Shown piece by piece: positions 10,791 to 21,699 of a stretch of DNA of 32,014 bases (within the stretch, counting starts at the first letter, position 1; every line of letters starts with the position of its first letter). Origin of the DNA: Micractinium sp. NFX-FRZ (lineage: Eukaryota; Chlorophyta; Trebouxiophyceae; Chlorellales; Chlorellaceae); contig JAPTJF010000595.1 in assembly GCA_029339195.1 (NCBI GenBank), positions 1-32,014 of the forward strand, written 5' to 3'. Position numbers and translations under genes: made by a program. The notes beneath the pieces were generated by a model. The model searched no databases and had not been told where the DNA came from. It saw only the letters and a program-made list of their open reading frames with translations.

Positions 10791-11467
10791 CCGTGCGTGC
10801 CAGGGCTGATAGTGGGGTGGGGGAGGGGGGCAAAAGGTGGGGGGGAGCCGTCGTGCCTGCCCGCGTTGCTGGCCAATATTGCTAGTGCCCAGGCTCGACC
10901 CCAGGCAAAGCGTCCTGGTTCGGGCTATCACAAGGCGTTACTCAAGTTGGCTTGCCCCACAACACTAAGTCGCCGCTCTCGCACCATGACTGCAACATGT
11001 ATGTAAAATCTCGCGCCGCTGCTCCCATCCATTGTTGCCACACGTCCGCAGAGTGTACCCCCGCCGTGCAAGGCAATGGGGCGTTACAGTACATAGGTTT
11101 GCCGTGGGAGCGTCGTGGGTTCAATCACAGGGTGGAGGTGCAGGGTATGCATGGCATGATGGGTGGGACGGGCCGGGAGCTATGAGAGCGGGGAGGTACT
11201 GAGTCGAGTAGGTGGGCGCAACGTTCTCCGGATTAAAAAAAAACACATTGGAAAAACATGTGTGGGAGGGGAATCCGCTGTCGGCAGCAATCATGGAGAT
11301 GCACACAGTCACAAAATGCGCCATGGAAAGCGGTGGGGCGTGAGGGGGGTGCGTTGCGACAAAGGGTGCGACAAGGGTACGTGCAAGCGACAACTCCCGG
11401 CCATTGTCGAACTGCCGGCTGCGCAGAGGCTCCTTGCGACGGGGCGTGCCAGACAAGCCTCGCGGCC
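10791..11467. other. Intergenic region and sulfatase 3' flank
   Basis: No exon is supported. It carries the presumed 3' UTR of the leftward sulfatase gene, with a - strand TGTAA (forward ttaca at 11084-11088) about 380 nt after the stop. It presumably also holds the remains of the lost distal part of the RWD copy, but I see no recognisable Impact-domain sequence. Confidence 0.5.
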
Positions 11468-14400
11468 TCAAAGGCCGGTGCGAGGGTTGAGCGGCGTCAG
11501 GGTGAGCGCGCCGTTGACGCGCGCCGACGTGACGCGGCCCGTCAACGTCAGGTTGCCGCGCGTGCCGTCTTTGCGGCTTGTCATGCGCAGCGCCAGGGGC
11601 GAGTTGGGGATGCTGATGAAGCCGCGGTACACGTTGGTGCCGCCCGTGATGCGGGCAGTACCAACGTAAGTGACTGTGCGGTTGTTCACAACGACCCTAG
11701 CAGTTGCAGTGCCCACGATCTGGCCGGTGCGCGCCGAAATGACGATAGTGCCCTGCGCCTTGCCACGCACCGCCTTGGACCAGCTGACCTTGATGTTGCC
11801 GTTGCCAATGGGCACCCCCGTGACTCTGCCTTCGCCGCCAGCCAGGTTGGCGGCGAGGAGGTCAATGTCCCACTGGAAGCCGTGGATGGGGCCCAGCCTC
11901 ACCGCCGTCACGACCAGCAGCTTGGCCTGCCGGGGGAGGGAGTGGGGCGGCAAGGCATGCGCCGGTCAGCAAAGGGACTTGGCAAGCTTCACTACTGGTG
12001 GGGGTGGGGGTGGGCCAGTGAGTGTGTGTGTGTGGTGTGTGGTGATGGTGGTGGGGGGGGGGGGGGGGGGCGAACACGGTGACCCTGGAGGCCGGCCGTG
12101 TGCCAATGAAGGGCGCTGCACCGCGCAAGCAAGCTTGGCATGCTGTTGGTGAGGCCGCCATGGTATAGCTGCATCATAAGCCGGAGCAGCTATAACGCTC
12201 ACGGTCCCTCCTCCTTTCCTTTCCTTCCCATTCCCCTTCTGCCCTCTCAACCCATACCTTCAAGCGCCGCAGCTGCTTGCGCTCTTCGGGCGAGAGTTTG
12301 GCACCAGGGTAGGCCAGGTTGCGCACCTCAAGCGGGTCCCTCTTCAGTTGGTAGCACTCCTGCGAAGCAAGGGGGCGGGAGGTGAATGCGGTGTAAGGCG
12401 CCCTCACTAGCTCGGCAATCACGCTTGCGGGGGTCGCTCTTCGGGTAGTTGCACGCCTGATCAGCTCATGAGCGCTGCCGGGACTGAGCGCGTCCGTGCT
12501 TATGTTGCCATGCCTCACTCCCTCCAACACCCTGTGAACGCACCCATCCACCATGCACCCTACCCTCTGCACCCCTTCGCCGCTCGCGCACCCCACCACG
12601 CCCCTTGTGACTCGCTTGCCCCCGCACTCCCTACTTGTCACTCACCCACTCCACCGTGTTGCTGGCGTTGCGGGAGCCGTCGGGCGAGTAATACATGACG
12701 ATCTTCCAGTCCTTCTCGCGCAGGCCACGGAGGAAGGCGGGGCCCGGGGGGTAGGGCGGCGTGTTCTGGCCGCTCTGGTAGTCGTTGTATGTGAACAACA
12801 CGTAGTCTGCAACAAGGGGGTGGGGGAGGAGAAACCTGTGTTCGGGGCCGGGGCAAGGAAGGGGGGGGATGGGTGGTGGTGGTGGTGGTGTGTGTGTGTG
12901 TTGGGGGGGGGGCGGGCGGGCCAGGGCATGTAAGGGTGTTAACCAGTGTCGGCGTTTGCCCGCGACATCTGCCCGCAACATTTGCGTGCTTGCTTGTCTT
13001 GGGCGCAGGCACCTGATGCCACTTATGTGCGCCAAGCGCGAGTCGTTGTTGATGGATTGATTGGGAGGACCAGGCATGGGCCGTGGGTTTGGGATAGGGG
13101 TGAGTGCCAAGGCATGCAAGGCATCTTGTGAGAGGGCAGTCGAGCGGGCGCGCCAAAATCGCACCTTGCGGGGGCTTGGCAGTGTCGGACCTCAGGACCA
13201 CCTCCGAGTAGTCCACGCCGTTGGTCTTGTAGGCACGGGGCACGCCCAACAACGATTGCAGGGTGGGCGCAAACTGCAGGCGTGCGGAGCGAAGGGGAAG
13301 GGGTGGCGAGGCGTGGGGACAATGGCACATAGGGCAAGGGAGGGGTGAGCGCATGTGCAAGTGGCCGGCGTTGGGAGGCGTGTCTAGCGCTTAGGTGATT
13401 CCTATGCGGTACGGCATGCACACGCCTCAGGCGCAAGCGCTGCAAATCCGTGACCCGGCGCGCCCGCTGCCCGAAGGTGGCGCTCACGTCGATGTGCGAC
13501 ACCAACGCGGCGCTCTGCTTGGGCTTGGGCCAGAGTTTGGGGTTTGAGAAGACGAGCGGGATCCTAGTGGCTTCCTCGTACCTGCGGGGCGATCATGCGC
13601 ATGGCGATCACACAAACAAGAGGAGGCGGTAACATGGAGGGTCAACATTGAGAAGGAAGCATTGGGAAGCATGGAGGCGGTTGCGTGACAACTGGGGTTG
13701 GGGTTGGAGGGTGCGGCCCACGCGCACCCGCCTCGCCCCGCCATACGGTTGCACAACCGCGACGCTCCGGCTCCCCGTTGCACTTCTACCCACCCCGATC
13801 AACCCCTTGAACAACACAACAACGCACTCGGCACCGGTTCATTGGCAAGCTCATGCACACGCCAGCGCACCAGTAAGCACCGAGCGCACGCATGCATGCT
13901 GCTGCACAAACAGGTGGAACACAACACACCACAGGCACTGACTGACATGTTGAAGTTCTTCTGGATCATGGTGCCGTGCGACATGCCCATCTCGCCGTGG
14001 TCGGCTGTGCGCACAATGACAGTCTTGTCGATGAGGCCGGTGGCATCCAGGGTGTTGAGCAGGTTGACCTATGGGGGGCGCAAAAGCAACCCAAACGGGT
14101 GTTGGGTGTGGTGTGTTGGGGCAATCGTGTGTAAGTTGGGAGGCCAACGGCTTCCTCCCGCTCATGTTGCCTGCAAGGGAGCGAGCTGACCCAACTTCAT
14201 CCACGGTGGAGGCGTTGCCTTGGGCGCACCACCCCACTTCTGCATCGATCCAGCCTGCTGTGCTTCCCCTGCTCCTTCTCCCCGCTTTCAACCCCCCGTT
14301 GTTCCATGGGTCTGTGTCGCACTTTGCTTGCAGAAATCAGAATGTAAACCCACAAAAGCAAAGCAACAACCCAGCCCACGCATGCCTCAGGCACCACTCA

Positions 14401-17400
14401 AATCTACAAGGTTGCGCCCACTTCCTGCCGCTGCCGCTGCCACCGCCGGCTCACCAGGTACGCGTCGCTTTGCTTGATGAGGTTTGCGTAGAAGTTGACG
14501 TAGGCGGTCTGCTGCTCCAGGGTCTGGGCGGGGCCTAGGCGGCCCACCACCAGATTGCGGTAAAACCGCTGCGCAAACGGCTTGTTATTCAGCGTCTCGT
14601 TGGCGGTAGCAGGGGGCTCGACGGGGCCGGCGAGTAGGGATTGGTCATAGCCCGAGGCGTTGAACTGCGACATGCGTGGCCACCGTGTGGGAGTTGGATC
14701 CGGTAGTGAGGGGGGCGGGAGAGAAGGAGACCAAGTGTTCGCCCGAGGGGCAAGATGGGGGACAGCGTTGAGGGCTCGGCAAGCTACCTGGCAGGGAGCG
14801 CCCCTTCACGGCTGTCGTGTTAAGCTTGCTTTCCAAACCCACAACACACACAACTGGCTGCCTGGCCATGGCGCCCGCCCCGCCGCCACCACGCGGCATG
14901 CTCCCCCACCCACCTACAAGCCAACACGGCTCACGCCTGACTGGGGTATAAGAGCACGTGCGGGGGTTGATGCTTTTTAGGGTTTTGTAGGGTTTTAAAT
15001 CAAAACAATAACCAACCAAGGCGTGCTGACGCACCTGGCTGGGGTAGAAGAGCACGTCGTGGGGGTTAACGATGGAGACCACCAGGAACACCGGTTGCTT
15101 GGCAAACGGCAGCGACTCGCGGACGTACTGCAGCGCGCCCTCGTCGGCGGAGCAGGCGGCGCCCGTTGAGTTCATGATGCTGCGGGGGTAAGACAGGGGG
15201 CGAAGGCGGGGGCGGGTATGGGTGGGTGTGGTGGTGGTGGGTGGTGGTTGGGTGTGGGTGCACAAGCCGGCGCAGCGGCACGGAGGTGCAAAGTGAAAGA
15301 GAAAGTGGAATCGAGGGAGGACTCGCTACACCATACGTTTCGTCCCCTGCGGACCACTATGTGATCCCACGGGGCGACGCCAGGGTTGGTGCAACCGTGA
15401 TCATTGATGTGTGCATGTGTATGCATGCTTGAGTGTTGAGCATTGAGCATGCAAAGCACACAAGCGCCGCAAGTCTGCTGGCTGGGGAGCCGCCGCGCAC
15501 CGCAGGTCGTTGTTTCCCCCGCCCAACGGGTTGCCGCCGCCCTCGGGCAAGGATTGGTCGGCGCCAGCGTCGGGAGGGTTCCACCGTCCATAGCCGTAGG
15601 CGGCCAGGTCGGCCTGGGTGTACTCGCCGGAGGGGCTGCCGGGCTTGGTGAGGTGGAACTTTCCCTTGTACACCGTCTGGTAGCCTGCAAGGATGCGTGG
15701 GAAGGGAGGGCAACAGGCACATGACGTGGGGATGACAGGCATCACGAAAGGGGTCGTCAAAAAACGTGTGTGTGTTGGGCTAGCCCCGCCAAAACGTTGC
15801 GCAGCCTGCAACCGGGGAGGCAGGGGCAATGGATGCGCGCGTCGGCGCGGGCAGGCACCAGCCTTCCGCTTGCTATGGGAGAGCGCGTTTTGGTGGCACT
15901 GTGCGGCAAGGGTGCACACATGTGAAGGCCCGCGCAGCATGGCGGGTTGGACCAAGCCAACTGTGGCGATGTGCACGGACCCAACACCAGGTTAGGGGCA
16001 GGCAACACAAGGAGCGAGGAGTGCAGCTCGCCTGCCGCTTGCGCCATCTGTGCCAGGTTGGCGATGGTGTTGCGCGGCTCGCCCGGCTTGTTGCGGGGCT
16101 TGGGCATGGGGTTCTGGGGGTAGCGGTCACGTGGCATGTCGGTCTGCAGGAGGGAGCAGAGCATTACTGGAGAATTGAAACATATAGAACCAACGGGGTG
16201 GCAGATCGGGAGAGGTTGGCTCCACTGTTGGCTGCGTGCCCCGCAGTCAAGCCATCCGCAAATGCACAAACGTGGGCACGGCATGAACCTACAGAATCCC
16301 TGCCAATGATGAGGCGGCCCCCTCCAAACAAAAATATCAAACAAACACACGATGTGATTTGTGGCAAAACTGCACCCTATGCACCTTCAGCCCCGCCCTG
16401 ACGCTCTGGCCCAGCATTCCCCACGCGTAGGCCCACCCGCCCACCTCCAGCGTGAAGTGGGTGCTGGTCTGCGAAGGCATGTAGCCCGACCACAGCGAGG
16501 CGCGCGCTGCGGAGCACATGCAGGAGCTGCGGGGGGGAGGGGGTGGGGGGACGGCAGGCCAGTTGACGGGGCCTTAACATGGCCGTACTCATGTTGTTGC
16601 GCCAGACAATGCCGGAGCAGCGCCAGATCAGCAAGTGCACACACGGAAAGCGCAGAGGGATGCAGGGATGCGCCGCTGGCACCACACCGCGCGCGTCTCC
16701 TCTCTTCGCGCTTGGTTCCACGGGCAGCCGGCCGGTGAGCAGGCAGTAGCAGGCCGGTAAGCAGGCAGTGGCGGGCATCGGCAGCCGTCTTCCCAGCCCC
16801 TCCCGTCCCATAGGCAGGTAGGGCGCGCACGTGGTGTAGGCGCGCGTGAACGACAGGCCGTTACGCTTGAGGCGCGTCAGCCCAGGCAGGTTGGCTTGCT
16901 CTGCAGGTGGGTGGGGCGGGGCAACACTGCGTTGGGCGGTTGACCGCATGGTCGTACGGTGCGGCGCTACGCGCTGCGGCGTGCCCGCAGGCTCCTGCCT
17001 GCCATCCCACATGCTGAGGATTACTAAAGCCATGGCATAGCTGTGAGGGCGGTTGTGAAAAAGCAAAAGGGTGCACAGCGCCTGCCAGGGCAAACGCAAG
17101 CAAACAGGAAGCGCGCCGGCCCCATCCCCCGCCGGTGCGCCTGACGCTAGACCGTGCAGTAACTCACCCCAGCCTGGCGGGAAGTGCTGGGTGTAGCGTT
17201 CCTGCAGGGGGGCAGGATGTGCAGGTTGTTGATCGCTTACACCGCAGAGGCAGGGTGGCTCAAGGGGTTGGTGGTGTTCTTTGTGGAAGTTGCGCAGGCA
17301 GGAGGGGGCGCAAGCAGCAGCAACAGGCAAACATGGGGCAAACGTGGGCGTAGGCGAGGCATGCGCACACCCAGATTGAGCAAGGCGTCCCCCTGCTTGC

Positions 17401-17656
17401 CTGATCGGTGACAAAGAGCAGCACATGCTTTCCCTTGAAGTCGGCGCGAGTCAGAGCTGCACACAGTGCAAAGTTGCGGGGTGGCGGCCGTTGGCGGCAG
17501 TGTGTGGCCGCTGCTTGCCGCAGCGGAAGCTGCCTGCCGACGGTGACGTTGCTGGGAGAAACTCAGCCCGGCGCTCCTTTGCGATCAGAACGTACCTGCA
17601 ACGCCTGTGGCGAGCCCCAGGAGCCCCAGGAGGGCTATTAGCGCGACACCCCTCAT
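11468..17656 (-). CDS. Secreted sulfatase (alkaline-phosphatase superfamily) with extra C-terminal beta domain
   Basis: Fifteen exons, in transcript order: 17656-17596, 17456-17401, 17201-17168, 16900-16831, 16526-16385, 16143-16032, 15684-15501, 15179-15035, 14664-14455, 14068-13947, 13581-13488, 13273-13165, 12806-12646, 12359-12258 and 11926-11468. They sum to 2061 nt, 686 residues. A hydrophobic signal peptide (MRGVALIALLGLLGLATGVA) suggests export. Sulfatase hallmarks: VTDQ (36-39), the formylglycine site C78-S-A-A-R82 followed by ASLWSG, YKGKFHL (164-170), NPHD (258-261), ADHGEMG (360-366), YEEATRIPL and SHIDFAPTLQSLLGVP. The nucleophile motif has Ala where most eukaryotic sulfatases have Pro (C-x-A-x-R). 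Residues 535-686, all in the last exon, form an added Thr/Val-rich domain not typical of sulfatases. Two introns use GC donors (cag|gcaagc at 17400, gcag|gcgagc at 16031). The substrate is unknown; sulfated polysaccharide is a guess. Confidence 0.88.
12053..12070. repeat. Homopolymer run of 18 G in a sulfatase intron
   Basis: An uninterrupted G18 lies next to (TG)n and GGTGGT tracts in the intron 11927-12257. In the transcript this is a C- and CA-rich stretch. Similar G/T-rich tracts sit in the introns at 12868-12921 and 15213-15262. Confidence 0.8.
14935..14972 (-). repeat. Decayed copy of sulfatase exon 8 donor region inside the following intron
   Basis: The forward sequence ctggggtataagagcacgtg at 14941-14960 repeats ctggggtagaagagcacgtc at 15039-15058, the 3' end of exon 8 (NPHDVLFYPSQ). 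The offset is 98 bp, and the flanking gggggtt also matches. The copy lies downstream in the transcript, inside the intron, and has lost the exact donor. Confidence 0.7.
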
Positions 17657-18770
17657 CGTTCCAGGACAGCCAGGACCGCGACAGGTCGAAAACAGTCTCG
17701 GGACAGACGGTTCGCCGGGCCCCGCTTCGTCTCAGGTGCGAGTGATGGGATGAGCTGCCGGCGGCACCGCCGGTCGCAGGGGGCGGTGGAGCGGGTGGAG
17801 CGGTGGAGAGCGCGAAAGTTTGCCCGAGCTGGAGCGAGCGGCGCCGAGGGCTCTAGCGTCTCTTCAACCCTCTGCGAATCGCGCTGGAATGGGATCCTGA
17901 CGGCATCCTGGGACGTCCGTGCTGGGCGTGCGCAGGGTGTCACGGCCAGGTGTCCCGGCCAGGCGACACGAAAGTGTCTGGCTCATTCCAGCCCCTCTGA
18001 GGCCAATTTGGCTTGTTATTTTGCATCCCCATGGTGTCAGGAGGCACGGGGGAAGCCGGGATGGGTGGCAAGTTGCATGCAAATTGGGCCACCAGCCTGC
18101 AAAGGTGCCGTAAACGGCGGCAGCTGCCATCAGCACTCGAGTGTGCCAGCCAGAAAGCTACCATCTTGCAGAATAGAGCCACCCAGTGTCATTCTAAGCT
18201 TGGTGAAAGTATTTGTAGGACCAGTGGGGCAGAGCCCCCACTGAGCCGAGCCGCCAGCCGCGTCACGTTGTTGATACCGCCCTGGGGCGGTCCCGCCCAT
18301 ACCAGCACCCCCCCTTCCCTACTCCTTGAATGGGGCCCGGTTCAATCCTGAAGTTTCTGTAAACCTTTTCTCAGGGTCACCGGATGGCAGGACTACGCAG
18401 GATCACCCCACAGATGTGACAGGAGAAGAAGAAGAGGGGAAACAAATGCTCTTTTGCTCCCTCACTTCCATGTCCCAATCCCGCGCCCGGGATCCCCCAG
18501 TTCTACGGCATCTACCTTTTGACACTGACTCTTGCCATCACAACCTCCACGCCCTCACCCCCTTCCTTGGCATCACCTATAGTGCAATTGGGAGCTGGCA
18601 GAATTTCCCCCGTTACCACCCGCCTGTATGATAAACATGGGTCTTACACGAGCAATTAAGTGGCCTGACGCGCCTGGCGACGCACGGCGGGGGCCGCCGG
18701 CACAGTATCAAGTGATTGACCTGTGCACCTCGCAGAAGATTCGTTGCGGGTGGCATACTCACAGAGGTGA
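17657..18770. other. Intergenic region upstream of sulfatase
   Basis: It holds the 5' flank of the sulfatase (start codon at 17656-17654) and then about 900 bp less GC-rich than the genes, with no supported gene. If the PP7/RWD block was tandemly duplicated, the lost remainder of the second PP7 copy would have lain here. I see no phosphatase motif (GDxHG, GNHE, HGG) in any frame. Confidence 0.5.
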
Positions 18771-18780
18771 GGCTGCTTAC

Positions 18781-18897
18781 GTACACCAGTGTGGGCTCAG
18801 CATTGAGCAGCTTCTCAGCCTCCCTGAGCATCGCTGCTTGTTCGCCGCCGACGCTAGGGCTGCCGCCAGCGCTGCCGCCAGTCTCCCGCCGAACCGC
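18781..18897 (-). pseudogene. Truncated 5' copy of PP7 (exon 1 end only)
   Basis: Read leftward this encodes REAEKLLNAEPTLVY and then the donor gtaagc, matching RRAEKLLKAEPTLVH|gtaagc at the end of PP7 exon 1 (9790-9840). Most of the rest of exon 1 is missing by internal deletion. Homology stops just past the donor, near 18770, so none of the ten downstream exons is present. The preserved splice donor shows it derives from a genomic duplication, not a retrocopy. Confidence 0.8.
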
Positions 18898-19142
18898 ACA
18901 GCAATGGCTTTTCGTGTTTTTTTGGAGGTCTCAGACTTTAAATTGGACGCTCTCAAGCTCAGATCACCGGGCCATTAGGGCAGACGCGCCGGCAGAGCAG
19001 GTTGTTGCAGGCACCTGCTCTTGGCCCATGCAGCTTTGTGGCCATCGGCTGTTCGGACGGTGTTGTTATGCAGCATTGACACGAGTATTCATTGTGTACT
19101 TGCGGTGAAGCGAAACTTGCTCGGGCGCAAACAGGGAGCAGC
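18898..19142. promoter_or_regulatory. 5' flank of RWD-Impact gene, copy B of the head-to-head promoter block
   Basis: It is homologous to about 10190-10370, including the TATA-like gactttaaatt at about 18934-18944. Copy B carries extra sequence (about 19110-19230) that includes the initiator ATG exon of the RWD gene. Copy A lacks that stretch. Confidence 0.5.
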
Positions 19143-21699
19143 ATGGACGCAGGTGTGGCCTGTTGGATTGCCTTCTGACGCTGCGGATAGTTCAATTTCG
19201 TAGCGGCATGTGCCCTTGCCCTCAATGCAATGAGCCCACCGCCGCCGCTGCCTGCCGCCGCCGCCGCCGCCGCCGCTGCTGCCTGCCGCGAGCCCAGCAT
19301 TGCGCACAGCATCCCTTCGCGTTACCCTTCCCTCAGAGGACGGCGAGCTGGACAGTGCGCAGCAGGCGGACGAGCTGTGCGCGCTGCAGGCAATCTACGG
19401 GGAGGAGGCGGTGCAGATGCTGGATGCCCACAGCCTGCGCTTTGCTGTCCCAGATGCCGACACCTCCCCCCACGTCGTCATGCACATCCACCTGCCCGCC
19501 ACATACCCCAGCCAGCACCCGCCTGTCATGGAGCTGAGCTGCAATTTGCTGCCCGGAGATGTGCTGGCAGGGCTGGCGGGCGAGCTGGAAGCCCTGTTTG
19601 TGCCAGGTAGGTGGGGTGCCTGCCGAGGCGCCGCCAGCCCCAGGGGGTGGTGAGGTGGTGCCTGGCGCCCCGTCTGCGTGCGTGCATATGCACATCTTGC
19701 CCGCCTGCCTCCCACTTACAGCCCTGGTGCCACGCAGCTGCCTGCGTGCCCTTTTGCTCCCCGCGTGCCGTCTTCCGCTTGAAGATTCACTCCTGGATTG
19801 ATGGATTGCTGTACTGCTGCAGGAGAGGTGGTGCTCTGGAACTGGATAGAGCACCTGCGGGAGCGGTGGGGCAGTCTGGCACCGCCGCAGCAGCCCGAGG
19901 CGGTAGCAGGCGACGCCGACGCAGCCGCTGCCTGCAGCCGGGCAGGCACAGATGAAGCGTTGGCAGCAGAACTGCAGGCAGCAGAGTTGCTGGCGGAGGC
20001 CGGCGGCGGCGGCGGGGGAGGGCAGCAGGCGCAGCGGCAGCAGAGGGGTGCCAGCTCAGCAGTGGATGAGGAGCTGGAAAGAGCAGTGGCGGAGGTTGTG
20101 GGCAGCGTGGTGCATGGGGAGCCGTTTACAGAGAAGCGCTCCACATTCCAGGTGTGCTTGAGGGGGAGATTGTGTGTGCATGCCTCAGGTGCAGCAGTGC
20201 ACATCAATGCGCTGTGCTGTGTAGTGGACGGCACGCATGTGTGCATGAGCATCCGCACATTGTGTCTGGCCTGTCACTGTGTGATCCGGCGGCAGGAGAG
20301 CAGGCGGTGGAATGCAGGCTAGTGGAGCAGGTGCTCGCGGCTGTGGCCCCTCCTTACCGCAGCACGTCTTGCCACCTCCCCGCCTGCGCAGGCGCACCTG
20401 GTGCCCGCCACAAGCATGCGGCATGTGGAAGCACTCATGGAGCTGCTGCTGCAGGTGATGCCGGGAGGGTTACAGAATGCAGCCACCGGCCAGAGCTCTT
20501 GCGCTCGCTGCTGCTGCTCCTGCATTCAGCGGGAAGCTACCAGCGTCGGGTGGTGCCCGCACACACAGGAGTGCCTGGCGGGCGGCCCGCTAAGCCCTGC
20601 ATCTTGGTATCCTCCGCAAGCCTGGCAAGGCAGTCCGCTCCCAGGACACCTGGCCGGCCCCGCCTGGCCTGCACTGAGCTGCCCTGGCGCCCGCTGCCGC
20701 GCCACCATCCCTCCCACAACCCCGCGCTGAGCTGCCCCGGCGCCCGCTGCCGCGCCACCACCTCTCCCACTGAGGCCCCCCACCTCCCCACTGCTGCGTC
20801 CCTCCCCGCCTGCAGAACAACAAGATCCGGGCTGCCACCCACAACATCATGGCGTACCGAATAGAGCAGGCCGACAAGGCAACCTTCCTGCAGGTGCGGA
20901 CGGACTGGTGTGGCTGGGATACAGCTGCGGGTGGGGCATTGTTGGGAAGCTGCAGGTGGTTGGGAAGAAGTTTTAGATGGGCTGTGGTTGGGAGCAAGCA
21001 TGCGAGAGTTGTGAATGTGTTAGGACGGATGGGAGGGCTAGGCGTGACGTGGGTCAGCTGTTGCTGGGCTGTTCCGCAGACTGGCCATGCAGGGTACAAC
21101 TGTGCAGGCAGCCGGCACAAGCCCACACAACCTGGCACCACTCTTCCTCTCTCATGCTCATTCCAGGCTATTGAATCGCAGCTTTGTCTGCCCCCTCAAG
21201 TGCAGGATTACGATGACGATGGGGAAGCGGCTGCGGGGGGCCGCCTGCTGCACCTCCTGCAAATGGTGGACGCCCGCAACGTGTGCGTGGTAGTCAGCAG
21301 ATGGTAAGCGTTTGCTGACGCAGCTTTACCGCCAGGTCAGCCCAATGGAACCAGCTCTGCCGGGGTGGGTGGCATCACCCCGCTGTGTGGTCGCCAGCAG
21401 ATGGCGAGCCTCGCTGCAAAGTGTGCGCCCTTCTGCATGCTTGTCTCATGCCCCAGTTACTTGCCCTCCTCTGCCACCTCTGCCACCCCGGCTTGCCCTC
21501 CTCTCAGTCAGCGTGCGCACCCCCACCCCTGTGCCCTTTCGCCCCTCCTCCTCACAGGTATGGCGGCATCCTGCTGGGCCCGGCCCGGTTCACCCACATC
21601 AACAATGCGGCCCGGGAGCTGCTGGATGCATGCGGGTACATCGCCAGCAAGGAGGGCGGCAGCGGCAGCAAGGGCGGCAGCAAGGGCAAGAAGCGGTAG
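19143..21699 (+). CDS. RWD domain plus Impact (UPF0029) domain protein, IMPACT/YIH1-like
   Basis: Seven exons: 19143-19152, 19337-19606, 19823-20151, 20392-20454, 20816-20893, 21206-21303 and 21558-21699. They sum to 990 nt, 329 residues. The start uses a tiny coding exon (ATG GAC GCA G) spliced to AG-GAC-GGC. This is the only way I found to reach the RWD frame with an ATG, and the phase fits. The N-terminal RWD domain has ADELCALQAIYGEEAV and the YPSQHPP signature. A low-complexity Ala/Gly/Gln linker follows. The C-terminal Impact domain has TEKRSTFQAH, ATHNIMAYR, DDDGEAAAGGRLLHLL, VVVSRWYGGILLGPARF and HINNAARELL, almost the family consensus. A basic GSKGKKR tail ends it. Yeast YIH1 and mammalian IMPACT bind GCN1 and restrain GCN2, controlling eIF2alpha phosphorylation; the algal role is inferred. 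TGTAA lies at 22092-22096. Confidence 0.9.
20673..20770 (+). repeat. Tandem duplication in an RWD-Impact intron
   Basis: Two units containing gcgcccgctgccgcgccacc, each preceded by ctgagctgccc(t/c)gg, begin at 20674 and 20727 (offset 53 bp). They lie in the intron 20455-20815, near its 3' end. Confidence 0.8.
21371..21410 (+). repeat. Decayed copy of RWD-Impact exon 6 donor region inside the following intron
   Basis: The sequence tgtgtggtcgccagcagatg followed by gcgagc at 21384-21406 repeats the exon 6 end tgtgcgtggtagtcagcagatg|gtaagc, offset by exactly 100 bp at the shared cagcagatgg. The donor position now reads gcgagc. Confidence 0.65.

Noticed and set aside
10905..10935. A pol III B-box-like stretch (ggttcgggc)
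   Set aside because: No matching A box or cloverleaf could be folded around it.
11085..11135. A tRNA-like T-loop (gggttcaatcac)
   Set aside because: The flanking five bases on each side do not pair, and no D-arm or acceptor stem fits upstream.
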